A stretch of 64,000 nt of DNA from an uncultured Bacteroidales bacterium (GCA_947290775.1 CAMYPM010000001.1:1-64000); one strand, 5' to 3'. Positions 34,182 to 43,804 are shown, counted from the first letter of the stretch. A program made the numbers and translations. Notes: a model not told the origin generated them from the letters alone.

Positions 34182-35726
34182 TCAAAAGGTGCGTCCCCAC
34201 GAGTCTCTATCCAAACTTCGGTAACCGATGGCCTCCGCTATATGTTGCTCAAGTACAGTCTCCGACCCTTCTAAATCCGCAATGGTACGTGCTACCTTGA
34301 GAATACGGTCGTAGGCGCGAGCCGAAAGTCCGAAAGCACTCATCGCACGCTCTAATTTTTTGAGCCCTTGGGCATCGGGCGTGGCATAGAGGCGAGTCTC
34401 CTTAGTACCCATCTGTGCATTACAGTGGACCTCCTGTAACCCTTTGAAGCGTTCTGTCTGTATGCTGCGGGCCGCTAATACGCGCGAACGTATGGTGGCA
34501 CTGCTCTCGGCAGGTGTATTGTCTGAGATTTTTTCAAAGGGTACGGGAGCTATTTCTACTTGTATGTCGATGCGATCCATGAGCGGTCCGGAAACTCGTG
34601 AAAGGTACTTTTGTACAGCTCCGGGAGGGCACGTGCAAAGCCTGGTCGGATGATTATAATAGCCACATGGGCAAGGGTTCATAGCTGCCACCAACATAAA
34701 TGAAGCCGGATAGTCGACCGTGGCTTTTGCTCTGGAAACAGTGATTCTTCGCTCCTCCATGGGTTGGCGAAGCAGCTCCAAAACAGAGCGATTGAACTCA
34801 GCCAACTCATCTAAGAAAAGCACTCCATTGTGTGCCAAGCTGATTTCTCCGGGACGAGGTTGCGTACCGCCTCCCACCAAAGCCGGCATAGATATGGAGT
34901 GATGCGGTGCCCGGAAGGGTCGCTCGGTAAGCAGCATCGTATTTAGGGGTAACTTACCCGCCACGGAATATACTTTTGTTGTTTCCAATGATTCACTTAG
35001 AGTGAATGGAGGTAAGATGCCGGGAATACGTTTGGCCATCATAGATTTACCGGATCCGGGTGCTCCTATCATGAGTACATTGTGCCCTCCGGCTGCCGCT
35101 ACCTCAAGGGCACGCTTTACATTGTCTTGCCCCTTTACATCACAGAAATCATAGTGTAGCTCATTTTGTGCCTGCGCAAACTCTCGGCGAGTATCTACAT
35201 GCACTTCCGATAATGCACCTTTACCCTCTAAAAAGTTGACAACTTCCTTAAGCGATGCCGCCTCAAATACGTGCAGACGAGAGACAACGCCTGCTTCGCG
35301 CCCATTGCCACGCGGTACAATAAGTCCGGAGAATCCGGCTTCTCTCGCTTTAATAGCAATGGGGAGCACCCCCTTAACAGGGCGAAGCGTACCATCTAAC
35401 GAGAGCTCTCCAAGGAGCATGTACGCTTTCAGATGGTCGACTGCCATCTGTCCGGTAGCCGCTACCAAGCCGATTGCCATAGGAAGATCGTATCCGGTGC
35501 CCTCTTTTTTTAGATCAGCCGGACTTAAATTAATTACCGTATGTTGCCCTTGTACATTGAAGCCGCTTACAGAAAGAGCTGTCGTAATTCGGTCGTAGCT
35601 CTCCCGCACCGCCGTATCCGGTAGACCAACGATAGAAAAGTTACTTCCCTCCTCACAATTGACCTCAACGGTTACAATACGTGCTTCAATGGAAACAACA
35701 GCGGCTGTATAGGTTTTAACTAACAT
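34182..35726 (-). CDS. comM: YifB/ComM family Mg-chelatase-like AAA+ ATPase
   Basis: 514-aa AAA+ protein. In naturally transformable bacteria ComM is a hexameric helicase that helps branch migration of incoming DNA; the family is widespread. N-terminal ChlI-like fold (ARIVTVEVNCEEGSNFSIVGLPD), Walker A GAPGSGKSMMAKRIPG near residues 218-232, Walker B VLFLDELAEF, sensor loop NPCPCGYYNHPTRLCTC with a Cys cluster, and the C-terminal helical lid (LSARAYDRILKVARTIADLEG). It follows the thioredoxin-like lipoprotein gene by 17 bp on the same transcript. Confidence 0.92.
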   Translation of the reverse strand: MLVKTYTAAVVSIEARIVTVEVNCEEGSNFSIVGLPDTAVRESYDRITTALSVSGFNVQGQHTVINLSPADLKKEGTGYDLPMAIGLVAATGQMAVDHLKAYMLLGELSLDGTLRPVKGVLPIAIKAREAGFSGLIVPRGNGREAGVVSRLHVFEAASLKEVVNFLEGKGALSEVHVDTRREFAQAQNELHYDFCDVKGQDNVKRALEVAAAGGHNVLMIGAPGSGKSMMAKRIPGILPPFTLSESLETTKVYSVAGKLPLNTMLLTERPFRAPHHSISMPALVGGGTQPRPGEISLAHNGVLFLDELAEFNRSVLELLRQPMEERRITVSRAKATVDYPASFMLVAAMNPCPCGYYNHPTRLCTCPPGAVQKYLSRVSGPLMDRIDIQVEIAPVPFEKISDNTPAESSATIRSRVLAARSIQTERFKGLQEVHCNAQMGTKETRLYATPDAQGLKKLERAMSAFGLSARAYDRILKVARTIADLEGSETVLEQHIAEAIGYRSLDRDSWGRTF

Positions 35727-35743
35727 GGCACAAATGAATCTTA

Positions 35744-36895
35744 CTAAGGTTTACCGGGTGATCCGGGCGTTATAGGGGCATAGGGTAAGGCGGCTCGAAC
35801 GGTATCCAACATCGGCTTGCTCTCTATAGAAGAAAAGCGTATCTGATTAGACCTACCCAATAGTATATATTGGGGTACTTGTGTAATGCTATTTCGCTCC
35901 ATAAAATAGTACCATTCGGTAGCTAAGGGGTGAAGTATAATACTTTTGGGAATGCTGTCTGAGGCGGAAGTGCCATTTGGGGTGGAAGGGATAAAGTCTT
36001 CCGCTTGTGGATATAGGGCAATGGTGTAAAGGTCTCGCTTAGAAATGGTGTCAGCACAGCGAATAGCCTGCAATGAATCCATTAAGGCTTGAGAGGGGGC
36101 TACTCGGGAAAGAATAACCACCAACAGGCAGGAGTCAGGCGTTTCATATTGTTTTCTGATCGAATTGATCGTATCGTCCAGAGGACGATAAGGAATCCAT
36201 AGGCGTTTGTTGGGTTGCTTGTGGCGAAGTGCGTCCAGCAGTATGTTTTGTCGTACAAGTGAATCGGGGAGAATAGAGTCTCCTACTATTTGTGCCAATC
36301 GCGCTACACTGCCGGGGGTCATAAAATAGCGATCGGCAAAGTCTTTAATGCCCGGCTCTGCATTGTACTTGACAATAAATCGAGCAGCAGCAGCCTCAAT
36401 AAGTCGGTAGAGAGAGTCGCTTTGGGCAAACTCATTCGCTGACACGGCTTCGTCATAGGCCTTGAGGAGTGCCTTCTCTTGCTTCACAAAGCGGGTAGCT
36501 ACTTTAGCCTTTTCATATCCTTTAATTTGAGCTAATGAGGGATGTGCAAGTGGCAATCGAAGCGATAGGTCGCGATTAGAGGCAGCTTCCAGTATAAGTA
36601 CAAAGTGCCCATCTTCCGGTCTGATTTGAATAGGAGTAGAGAACTCCTGAAATATGGGAAAGCGTAGCTTTACCTTCCCTTTCGGCTTCTCTATCACCAA
36701 CGTATCGCAGCTAATCGCTTGAAGCGTGTCGGTATAAGAGATGAGCAGGGTGGTAGTCGTGTCGGTAGGTGCTTCAGACCAATGAATGGTTAGGCTAAGA
36801 TCATCGTGCTTGCTTTTTTTGCAAGAAGTAAGGAGTGCCGTAGAAGTGACTGCGGCAAGTAAAAAGAAAACGAGCCTGATATTCTTCGTGTACAT
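35744..36895 (-). CDS. Lipoprotein of the DUF4369/thioredoxin-like kind, without CxxC
   Basis: 383-aa lipoprotein (lipobox LLTSC, Cys at about residue 25, then KKSKHDD). N-terminal beta domain (LSLTIHWSEAPTDTTTTLLISY ... VKLRFPIFQEF) like DUF4369, a helical middle (about 120-240), and a C-terminal part with thioredoxin-fold spacing (CLLVVILSRVAPSQALMDSLQ; YYFMERNSITQVPQYILLGRSNQI). The redox CxxC pair is missing: only single Cys residues are seen. It may be a degenerate thioredoxin-like envelope protein of unknown role. First gene of a pair with comM. Confidence 0.65.
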   Translation of the reverse strand: MYTKNIRLVFFLLAAVTSTALLTSCKKSKHDDLSLTIHWSEAPTDTTTTLLISYTDTLQAISCDTLVIEKPKGKVKLRFPIFQEFSTPIQIRPEDGHFVLILEAASNRDLSLRLPLAHPSLAQIKGYEKAKVATRFVKQEKALLKAYDEAVSANEFAQSDSLYRLIEAAAARFIVKYNAEPGIKDFADRYFMTPGSVARLAQIVGDSILPDSLVRQNILLDALRHKQPNKRLWIPYRPLDDTINSIRKQYETPDSCLLVVILSRVAPSQALMDSLQAIRCADTISKRDLYTIALYPQAEDFIPSTPNGTSASDSIPKSIILHPLATEWYYFMERNSITQVPQYILLGRSNQIRFSSIESKPMLDTVRAALPYAPITPGSPGKP

Positions 36896-36902
36896 TACAG
36901 TG

Positions 36903-36910
36903 CAAAGATA
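36903..36910 (-). promoter_or_regulatory. -7 box directly in front of the lipoprotein-comM operon
   Basis: TATCTTTG ends 7 nt before the ATG at 36895 (TATCTTTG CACTGTA ATG), implying a leaderless or nearly leaderless message. No well-spaced TTG. Confidence 0.5.
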
Positions 36911-36951
36911 AATGTTCTGCCTGATTCAGAGAGGGAAACGAATAGAAATAT

Positions 36952-36988
36952 AAAAAAAGGGTACCCTCCACAAGGAAAAGTACCCTTC
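36952..36988 (-). terminator. Intrinsic terminator of mdh
   Basis: On the minus strand AAGGGTAC pairs with GTACCCTT and is followed by TTTTTT, 60 bp after the mdh stop. Confidence 0.85.
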
Positions 36989-37048
36989 AGTAAGTTTTTA
37001 GGGGTATAATGCCCCGGTTGTTAGTAACCTATAAAAAGTGTGTATTTC

Positions 37049-38056
37049 TTAGAGGTTCGGGTTGAGTTTACTCCACTCAGCTACAGGAGGAATAACACCC
37101 ATCTCAATCACATTATCACGCATTTTGATCAGATGCTCATAGCTCTTTTGTAAAGCAGCCAATTCATCTTCGTTGCCCTCTACCTTAGCGATGTGGATAC
37201 CCTCCTTGTCGAGGCGTGTTTCCATAGCCATCATTACATGTTGGAAGCGATCATTATTTACATAGCATCCAACAGGCTTAGTAAAGACTTCGCCACCCAT
37301 AGCCCCGGCAATCATTTCAATTGCTACATAGGAAGGGCTTTGGAAGCTGCTGCGACCACGTAATTTGATGATATTGGCACCACCCTTGATCACTCGCTGC
37401 TTGATCTCCTGCCAGCTCTCTTCCGACAACTTATCCGTACCAATTAGCTTGGTGAGCGGAGTGCCATCTACTTTTGCAGTGGAAGCAAAGACAGCCATTT
37501 GCTCTCCGTGACCTCCGTAGGTACGACAGTTCGTAACCTTGCTCTGCAATAACCCGAAGTGCTTTGCCAATTCGCTTTGCAGACGGATGCTATCCAAAGC
37601 AGCCAATGTAGAAACCTGAGTGGGCTTTAGCCCTGAGTGAATGAGAGTAACAAGACCCGTTATATCAGCGGGGTTGAAAATGATCACTACGTGCCGGCAG
37701 TCGGGACAGTACCGCTTAATATTATCTCCCAATTCGGCAGCAATAGAGGCATTGCCCTTCAAAAGGTCTTCACGTGTCATGCCCTCTTTACGAGGAGCAC
37801 CACCGCTTGAAACAATATACTTAGCTCCGGAGAAAGCTTCTTCTACACTGTCGGTAAAGGTTATATTCAACCCTTCAAACCCACAATGACGCAACTCTTC
37901 AGCTACTCCTTCAAGCCCGGGAAGATATACATCATACAAGCATATATTCTGGGTTAAATGCATCATAGCAGCCGTCTGCGCCATATTAGAGCCGATCATT
38001 CCGGCTGCTCCTACAATAGTTAGTTTGTCTTTGGTTAGAAATTCCATATCACTCAT
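37049..38056 (-). CDS. mdh: Malate dehydrogenase (NAD-dependent, lactate/malate family)
   Basis: Interconverts malate and oxaloacetate in the reductive branch to succinate; fits functionally with aspA in this window. 335 aa. Rossmann start KLTIVGAAGMIGSNMAQ with the acidic residue in CLYDVYLPG for NAD, substrate loop EGMTREDLLKGNASIAAELG, VIIFNPADITGLV, and the catalytic His in CRTYGGHGEQMAVF. Single gene with own promoter and terminator. Lactate dehydrogenase is the alternative by fold, but the Arg-rich substrate loop and close match to Porphyromonas-type Mdh favour malate. Confidence 0.88.
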   Translation of the reverse strand: MSDMEFLTKDKLTIVGAAGMIGSNMAQTAAMMHLTQNICLYDVYLPGLEGVAEELRHCGFEGLNITFTDSVEEAFSGAKYIVSSGGAPRKEGMTREDLLKGNASIAAELGDNIKRYCPDCRHVVIIFNPADITGLVTLIHSGLKPTQVSTLAALDSIRLQSELAKHFGLLQSKVTNCRTYGGHGEQMAVFASTAKVDGTPLTKLIGTDKLSEESWQEIKQRVIKGGANIIKLRGRSSFQSPSYVAIEMIAGAMGGEVFTKPVGCYVNNDRFQHVMMAMETRLDKEGIHIAKVEGNEDELAALQKSYEHLIKMRDNVIEMGVIPPVAEWSKLNPNL

Positions 38057-38093
38057 TTAATTTGTTGAAATTGTACTCCTATATTTTGCTATA

Positions 38094-38122
38094 CAAACGT
38101 ATTAAGCAAATTACTCATGCAA
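38094..38122 (-). promoter_or_regulatory. Promoter of mdh
   Basis: TTG (38120-38122), 18-nt spacer, TACGTTTG (38094-38101) on the minus strand; leader of about 35 nt. Confidence 0.8.
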
Positions 38123-38238
38123 TACGATTACTGCATAGTGTGATTGCACACGTAGCAAAGATAAGCAAACTAAGGTACAAAATGATTGCGGAAGTGCTCT
38201 TTTCTTTTTGACAGATGTCGTGAGCCGAGCAAAAGGAC

Positions 38239-39228
38239 CTATTCGTCCGTTTCACGGAGCATTTCGGCACATTGCTGCAATATGCCGTCGAGTTCTTCAA
38301 GAGTCTCTGCACGAAGCATGGCGATGCGGGTGGGGCGAAAATTGGGAATCCCTTTGAACAGCGGTGTAGCAGCCAAGTGACGTCTTGAATGAAGTATGCC
38401 GCGTCGCTCGTCAAGTTTGTGTATATTATTGCATACCATAGTGCGCAGTATCTCCAATTGCTCTAATTTTGAGAGATGATGGGATATGGATCCATCTTGA
38501 AGGTATTGCTTTACCTCGGAGAAAAACCATGGTCGACCAATAGAAGCACGCCCAATCATTACGGCATCTACACCATATTTATCGAATGCCTCCCGTACAC
38601 GCTCCGGTGAAGTCAGATCGCCATTCCCAATAATAGGAATAGTAATTCTGGGATTATTCTTTACGGCTGCAATAGGACGCCAATCAGCCTCTCCGGTGTA
38701 CATTTGACTCCTTGTGCGTCCATGAATGGTAAGTGCACTGATTCCGCAGTCTTGTAGTGGCTCGGCGATCTCCTCAATGATATAGTTTCCGCTCCAGCCT
38801 AAGCGTGTTTTCACCGTTACAGGCAAGGAAACAGCCTTTACTACAGCACGAGTGATCTCTAAGAGCAGAGGGATATTTTGAAGTAAGCCGCTTCCTGCTC
38901 CTTTCCCGGCCACGCGTTTGACCGGACAACCGAAGTTGAGGTCAATGGCTTCCGGTTGGGCTTCTGCAGCAATACGGGCAGCTTCGGCTAATGTATCAGG
39001 ATCCCTTCCGTATAGTTGTATAACGGCAGGACGCTCTAACGGATTGATTGTAAGCTTACGTTCTGCCCCTTTTACAGACCTGATAAGTGCATCGGCACTA
39101 ATGAATTCCGAGTAAACCATATCCGCTCCGAACGAGCGGCAGAGTGTACGAAAGGGACTGTCGCTTACATCCTCCATGGGAGCCAATAAGAGCGGCTCTT
39201 TCCCTAAGTCAATGCTGCCTATTTTCAT
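38239..39228 (-). CDS. tRNA-dihydrouridine synthase (Dus family)
   Basis: Flavoenzyme that reduces uridines in the tRNA D-loop. TIM barrel, 329 aa. N-terminal PLLLAPMEDVSDSPFRTLCRSFGADMVYSEFI, FMN and substrate region IDLNFGCPVKRVAGKGAGSGLL with the catalytic Cys, TVKTRLGW, LTIHGRTRSQMYTGEADW, and phosphate-binding IIGNGDLTSPE, GVDAVMIGRASIGRPWF. It most resembles DusB-type enzymes. Last gene of the phoH operon, 24 bp after the DUF4294 gene. Confidence 0.93.
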   Translation of the reverse strand: MKIGSIDLGKEPLLLAPMEDVSDSPFRTLCRSFGADMVYSEFISADALIRSVKGAERKLTINPLERPAVIQLYGRDPDTLAEAARIAAEAQPEAIDLNFGCPVKRVAGKGAGSGLLQNIPLLLEITRAVVKAVSLPVTVKTRLGWSGNYIIEEIAEPLQDCGISALTIHGRTRSQMYTGEADWRPIAAVKNNPRITIPIIGNGDLTSPERVREAFDKYGVDAVMIGRASIGRPWFFSEVKQYLQDGSISHHLSKLEQLEILRTMVCNNIHKLDERRGILHSRRHLAATPLFKGIPNFRPTRIAMLRAETLEELDGILQQCAEMLRETDE

Positions 39229-39252
39229 ATGCGGAGGGTATCAAAAAACAGC

Positions 39253-39900
39253 TTAAAGCAGGTGGTGCTGCAATAGATATATTATCCTCTCTGTAAGTGC
39301 ATCGTCTGCATTGTAGCGAGGGTCATACTTTACATGCAAATCTCCCCCATAGAACTCCGCAAAGACTCCATACCAAAAAGCCTTAAAGGGCCCGTAGAAT
39401 GCTTTGATTATCTCATAGCCTGTGCTATTCGTTTCTCTATTTACCAGTTTAATAAGCAGCTTCCCCTGCCGTAAGGTTAGCTTCTTCATTACCGGTTTAT
39501 AGGTTTCCATGAGTTCCTTTTCAAATACTTTAAGGTGCTTTCTTCGGGCTCTTTTATTGGGCAGACGCTCTAAATATTCGTAAGTCTCTATAATGTAGGT
39601 CGAGATCATTTCCGCATAAGGGAGTACGATCTTCACATCTCTGATCCGACGCCAGTAGTCCGATTTCTCGGTAGTTGTGAGGGGAGCGTACTTAGGTGAC
39701 CAATGGTGCACTACTGTTACATTAGGTAACGCATATACGTAGGTGGTATCGAATCCGGCACCATGAGGATTTACAATCAATGAATCCGGCTCATCCGGTA
39801 GGGGATTGGCCGCAGACATGCGAAAGGATAGTGCAAGCAGCATACAAGTAGCCGTTAGCATTGCCCTAAAAGTCCCTTTAAATCTGTTATTCATTCTCAT
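39253..39900 (-). CDS. DUF4294 family secreted protein
   Basis: About 215 aa. The frame opens at 39921, but the ATG at 39900 overlaps the aroE stop as ATGA and gives MRMNNRFKGTFRAMLTATCMLLALSFRMSAA, a proper signal peptide. The body has TTTEKSDYWRRIRDVKIVLPYAEMISTYIIETYEYLERLPNKRARRKHLK, and LTLRQGKLLIKLVNRETNSTGYEIIKAFYGPFKAFWYG, hallmarks of DUF4294, a Bacteroidota-specific periplasmic family of unknown function. It sits between aroE and dus. Confidence 0.8.
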   Translation of the reverse strand: MRMNNRFKGTFRAMLTATCMLLALSFRMSAANPLPDEPDSLIVNPHGAGFDTTYVYALPNVTVVHHWSPKYAPLTTTEKSDYWRRIRDVKIVLPYAEMISTYIIETYEYLERLPNKRARRKHLKVFEKELMETYKPVMKKLTLRQGKLLIKLVNRETNSTGYEIIKAFYGPFKAFWYGVFAEFYGGDLHVKYDPRYNADDALTERIIYLLQHHLL

Positions 39901-40652
39901 GCTTGTTCCCATATCTTCCATGCTTCATTCGCCTGAATCAGTAACATGTCGAGCCCATTCTTTATGGTAGCTCCTCTCTCCTTGGCTAAATGCAGGAAAC
40001 GCGTCTCCTCAGGCGAATAGATAAGGTCGTAACAAAGGTGATCCGGAGTGAGTGCTTCGTAGGGTATTGGAGGGGCAGCGAGCACATGAGGCGACATGCC
40101 TACCGGTGTGGCATTGACTATTATTTTGTACTCATCGATCACCTCGGGAGTGATACGGTCATACCCGATAGTGTCCTTATAGCCTATACGCCGGCTTGCC
40201 ATACGGCAGTCGATAGCCATCTTCTTACAGGCCCGCCCTACAGCCATAGCACCGCCTCCGGTCCCTATGATCAGTGCTTTTTTATGATGAGGTTTAAGGA
40301 GTGGTTCAATGGATTGCATAAAGCCTTCCACATCTGTATTGTATCCTTTCAGTATACGTCGTCCGAACCAGCCTCGGCGGACGGTCACGGTATTTACCGC
40401 ACCTACGTAACGAGCCTCTTCGTCGAGTTCGTTGAGCGTCTCTAAGATGGATACTTTGTAGGGGCTTGTGACATTAAATCCGGCTAAGAAAGGATGCAGT
40501 ATAAACTGTTTGCGAAGCCCCTTCAGTTCGGGTAAATCAATCAATGTGTAGTGTGCATCAATCTTCTCAATACGAAACTTTTCGTTGAAGAAGTGTGCAC
40601 TCATTGAATGGGCTACCGGGTGACCTATCAAAGCATATTCTTTCGTTGCCAT
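39897..40652 (-). CDS. aroE: Shikimate dehydrogenase
   Basis: Reduces 3-dehydroshikimate with NADPH in aromatic amino-acid and folate/menaquinone precursor synthesis. 251 aa. Shikimate-binding GHPVAHSMSAHFFN at the N-terminus (Ser-rich loop), catalytic Lys in NVTSPYKVSIL, glycine-rich IIGTGGGAMAVG for NADP, and NATPVGMSP. Starts 7 bp after ubiE. Menaquinone derives from chorismate, so its place beside ubiE makes metabolic sense. Confidence 0.93.
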   Translation of the reverse strand: MATKEYALIGHPVAHSMSAHFFNEKFRIEKIDAHYTLIDLPELKGLRKQFILHPFLAGFNVTSPYKVSILETLNELDEEARYVGAVNTVTVRRGWFGRRILKGYNTDVEGFMQSIEPLLKPHHKKALIIGTGGGAMAVGRACKKMAIDCRMASRRIGYKDTIGYDRITPEVIDEYKIIVNATPVGMSPHVLAAPPIPYEALTPDHLCYDLIYSPEETRFLHLAKERGATIKNGLDMLLIQANEAWKIWEQA

Positions 40653-40659
40653 ATACTTT

Positions 40660-41397
40660 TTATGCTTGTATCAATGGTGTTGAGCTCGATCTCATCGCTT
40701 CAAACAGGGTAGCAGTCCCTCCCGAGAGTGCTCTGAAGCGAACTCTCGTAAAGCCTACGCTTTGTATAATAGCTACCATGCGCTCATATTGGGGCATAGC
40801 CTTAATGGAGCGGGTGAGGTATTGATAAGCTTTTTCATTCTTTGCTACATGCTTTCCCAGGAAGGGAATAACGCTATTTGTATAAGCGTTGTAGCCGATT
40901 CTGAGCAAGCGGTTGCGTGGAATGCTTAGTTCAAGTATGCATAGCCTGCCTCCGGGGCGTAACACGCGCAACATTTCGCTGAGTGCTCTCTCGCGATGCG
41001 CGAAGTTACGTATCCCAAATGCACAGGTAACCGCATCAAACGTCTCGTCCTCAAATGGCAGAAGCTCTGCGTTGCAAGGAAGCAGACGGACGGTTTTATT
41101 CAGACGTTCGGATTTAACTTTATCTTCTCCGATTCGAAGCATTTCGGCAGAGTAATCCACTCCTACGATCTCTTTTACCGAAGGAATTGAATTGGCGAGC
41201 AGAATAGGCATATCTGCGGTACCGGTCGCTACATCTAAGATGCGCTGTGGACGTGCATCGCCCAATGCATATACGACCGCTTGACGCCATTGCTTATACA
41301 AGCCAAAAGTCATCAGAGCATTCAGTTTATCGTAGTTACCTGATATCTCGTCAAACATGGCATTGATATTCGGTTTCTCAAAGGGGGTTCTTGCCAT
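40660..41397 (-). CDS. ubiE: Demethylmenaquinone methyltransferase (UbiE/MenG)
   Basis: SAM-dependent C-methylation in the last step of menaquinone synthesis. 245 aa. SAM-binding RILDVATGTADMPILLA, acidic VGVDYSAEM, DAVTCAFGIRNFAHRERALSEMLRVLRPGG and the family C-terminal pattern YQYLTRSIKAMPQYERM. In an anaerobe that respires fumarate the product is menaquinone. Third gene of the phoH operon. Confidence 0.94.
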   Translation of the reverse strand: MARTPFEKPNINAMFDEISGNYDKLNALMTFGLYKQWRQAVVYALGDARPQRILDVATGTADMPILLANSIPSVKEIVGVDYSAEMLRIGEDKVKSERLNKTVRLLPCNAELLPFEDETFDAVTCAFGIRNFAHRERALSEMLRVLRPGGRLCILELSIPRNRLLRIGYNAYTNSVIPFLGKHVAKNEKAYQYLTRSIKAMPQYERMVAIIQSVGFTRVRFRALSGGTATLFEAMRSSSTPLIQA

Positions 41398-41421
41398 AAT
41401 ACTTCTTTTCTGCAGTGTTCT

Positions 41422-42381
41422 TTATGCCTTGTGGCTCTTAAAGAAGGTATTCATATTGCGCTCAATACGTGCAGCGAGAGGCTCGTTGTCGCTCTTTTCG
41501 AAGTGCTTGCCTGTCATTTTTTCATACAGTTCGATATAGCGTTCTGATACAGAGAGTACGAAGTCATCGGTCATTTCGGGTACCTCTTCTCCTTCGTTGC
41601 CACTGAATCCCTTCGCCATAAGCCATTCGCGTACAAACTCCTTGGATAATTGCTTCTGAGGCTCTCCATTGCGGAAGCGCTCTTCATAGCCCTCTAAGTA
41701 GAAGTAGCGCGACGAGTCGGGCGTGTGGATCTCATCGATTAGGGTTACCTCCCCATTGTAATTACCAAATTCATACTTGGTATCTACCAAGATAAGTCCC
41801 TTGTCATGCGCAAGCTGTTGTCCGCGATCGAAGAGTTTATAGGTGTACTCTTCCATCTTCTTGTATTCAGCTTCGCTCACGATGCCTTGTGCAATAATTT
41901 CTTCACGAGAAATGTTTTCATCGTGTCCACTGTCGGCTTTCGTGGTAGGGGTAATAATAGGCTGAGGAAGACGTTGATTCTCTTTTAAGCCTTCGGGCAA
42001 CTTTACACCGCATATCTCACGCGCTCCCTTTTCATAGGCACGCCATGCGCTCCCTGCTATATAGCCGCGGATGATCATTTCCAGTTTGTAAGGCTTACAG
42101 CATTTCCCTACTGTAACCATGGGATCCGGTACATCGATCAACCAATTCGGCACGATATCCTTGGTCGCTTCTAATTGATAAGCGGCTATCTTATTGAGTA
42201 CTTCGCCCTTAAAGGGAATCCCTTTGGGCAAAATCCGGTCAAAGGCACTGATGCGGTCTGTAACGACCATCGCTACTAGGTCTTTGAAGAAATACACATC
42301 TCTTACTTTGCCGTGAAAACATTTCAACGCACCATCAAATTTGAAATTTGTTTCGGTAAGCGTTTCTCTCATTGTTGCCAT
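41422..42381 (-). CDS. purC: SAICAR synthetase
   Basis: Phosphoribosylaminoimidazole-succinocarboxamide synthase of purine synthesis. 319 aa, the longer Bacteroidota/eukaryote-like length. N-terminal [33 protein letters not shown]-type motif as [17 protein letters not shown], and [32 protein letters not shown], which are the signature regions. Second gene of the phoH operon; purD, another enzyme of the pathway, is encoded on the opposite strand 5 kb away. Confidence 0.94.
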   Translation of the reverse strand: MATMRETLTETNFKFDGALKCFHGKVRDVYFFKDLVAMVVTDRISAFDRILPKGIPFKGEVLNKIAAYQLEATKDIVPNWLIDVPDPMVTVGKCCKPYKLEMIIRGYIAGSAWRAYEKGAREICGVKLPEGLKENQRLPQPIITPTTKADSGHDENISREEIIAQGIVSEAEYKKMEEYTYKLFDRGQQLAHDKGLILVDTKYEFGNYNGEVTLIDEIHTPDSSRYFYLEGYEERFRNGEPQKQLSKEFVREWLMAKGFSGNEGEEVPEMTDDFVLSVSERYIELYEKMTGKHFEKSDNEPLAARIERNMNTFFKSHKA

Positions 42382-42401
42382 ATTACTTATACTACTGCTT
42401 T

Positions 42402-43412
42402 TTAGTTTTCTTTGTTATTCTCTTCTTCCTTTGAGGCTTTTTCATGCTCATAGGCATCCACTATTTTGCCCACCAAGGGGTGTCGCACGATGTCCTCTCT
42501 CGTGAAGTATATCTTGGCTATATCGGGTACGGGCTCCAGTACACTCAGAGCGTGCTTAAGTCCGCTGGGCACTCCTTTGGGCAGGTCAATCTGAGTTACA
42601 TCACCAGTGACGATCATCTTGCTGTTGAAGCCTAAGCGGGTGAGGAACATCTTCATCTGATGAATAGAGGTATTCTGAGCTTCGTCCAATATGATCACCG
42701 CATCATTTAGCGTTCTTCCGCGCATATAGGCGAGTGGGGCTATCTGTATGCGATCTTGCTCCATATAGTCTTTGAGCTTCACTACGGGGATCATCTCCTC
42801 CAAGGCATCATATAAGGGCTGTAGATAGGGATCTAATTTGTCCTTCATCTCACCGGGAAGGAAGCCGAGCTTTTCGCCGGCCTCCACAGCCGGACGGGAG
42901 AGAATGATGCGCCGTACCTTGCGTTCCTTGAGCGCCTTTACTGCCAATGAAATGGCGATGTAGGTCTTTCCTGTGCCGGCAGGTCCGACTGCAAAGATCA
43001 GATCTTTTTCATCGAAAGCGCGTACCACAGCTTGCTGATTGGCGCCTCGGGCTGAAATGCTCTTCCCTCGGACTCCATAGATAATATGATGCTCCGGTGG
43101 GGTAGGGGCAATCATCACCTCTCCGGCTACCACGCGGCGGATCGTCTCCTCATCTAAGGTATTGTACCGCTCAATATGCTCTGAAAGCAGATCCAATACG
43201 TTGACTACTTGCTCGATCTCATCTTCGCGTCCAAGCAGTTTTAGCACGCCCTCCGTAGCAAAAATACGCACCTTCGGAAACAGATGTTTCAGAAGGGTTA
43301 GGTTTGCTCGGTTAACTCCATACAACTGAGTCGTATCTCCTCCCTCCGGGATGTATATTCGCTCTATTACCGACAATCTATTTTCCTCTTTACTTGTGCT
43401 GTCTTGACGCAT
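42402..43412 (-). CDS. phoH: PhoH-family ATPase
   Basis: P-loop ATPase of the PhoH/YbeZ group, linked to RNA metabolism and ribosome maturation with YbeY. From the ATG at 43412 it has 336 aa, the usual size. The longer frame to 43595 includes the -7 box at 43484 and cannot be translated from that transcript. Walker [40 protein letters not shown] (Walker B), and [10 protein letters not shown] are all present. First gene of a six-gene leftward operon. One 22-bp repeat array lies about 120 bp upstream of the -7 box. Confidence 0.93.
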   Translation of the reverse strand: MRQDSTSKEENRLSVIERIYIPEGGDTTQLYGVNRANLTLLKHLFPKVRIFATEGVLKLLGREDEIEQVVNVLDLLSEHIERYNTLDEETIRRVVAGEVMIAPTPPEHHIIYGVRGKSISARGANQQAVVRAFDEKDLIFAVGPAGTGKTYIAISLAVKALKERKVRRIILSRPAVEAGEKLGFLPGEMKDKLDPYLQPLYDALEEMIPVVKLKDYMEQDRIQIAPLAYMRGRTLNDAVIILDEAQNTSIHQMKMFLTRLGFNSKMIVTGDVTQIDLPKGVPSGLKHALSVLEPVPDIAKIYFTREDIVRHPLVGKIVDAYEHEKASKEEENNKEN

Positions 43413-43483
43413 TTTTACTACGCTGTACCGGACGCTTCTGCTGCGGTATCCTTCGGTGCAGAGTGCGCTACGGCAGCCTATGG

Positions 43484-43491
43484 CAAAGATA
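43484..43491 (-). promoter_or_regulatory. -7 box (TATCTTTG) of the phoH operon
   Basis: Exact TAnnTTTG match; leader of about 70 nt to the ATG at 43412. It decides the start of phoH. No clear -33 TTG. Confidence 0.6.
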
Positions 43492-43609
43492 AACAAAAAG
43501 TACCTTATGATATTTCGTAATTCCCTAATAACCCCTTTGAAAAGGCTGATAAAAAGTATGACACGGCAATAAGTGACGATTATATTATGCGACATAGTGC
43601 GTCGCTGAA

Positions 43610-43697
43610 AAAAAGTATAGATGTTTCGTTTGAAAGGTTCTGATGTTTTGATTAAAAGATACTGATGTTTTAATCGAAAAATACAGATGTTTTGTCT
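43610..43697 (+). repeat. 22-bp tandem repeat array D (4 units)
   Basis: Units at 43610, 43632, 43654 and 43676, 88 bp. The first unit (AAAAAGTATAGATGTTTCGT plus TT) is identical to the second unit of array E, and the next unit begins GAAAGGTTCTGATGTTT in both. Lies in the divergent gap between phoH and the THUMP methyltransferase operon. Confidence 0.92.
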
Positions 43698-43804
43698 GTA
43701 ATAGTACCTTTAGTCGGGATCTTGTAGTAGCAGAGATACTGCAATAGGACCTCAGGGGGAGTCTAACGCAATGCGAATGAATGGCAAAAGCGGCTAATAA
43801 TGAT

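Noticed and set aside
38115-38414. 99-codon minus-strand frame at the end of dus
   Set aside because: It overlaps the dus coding sequence in another frame and shows no signal.
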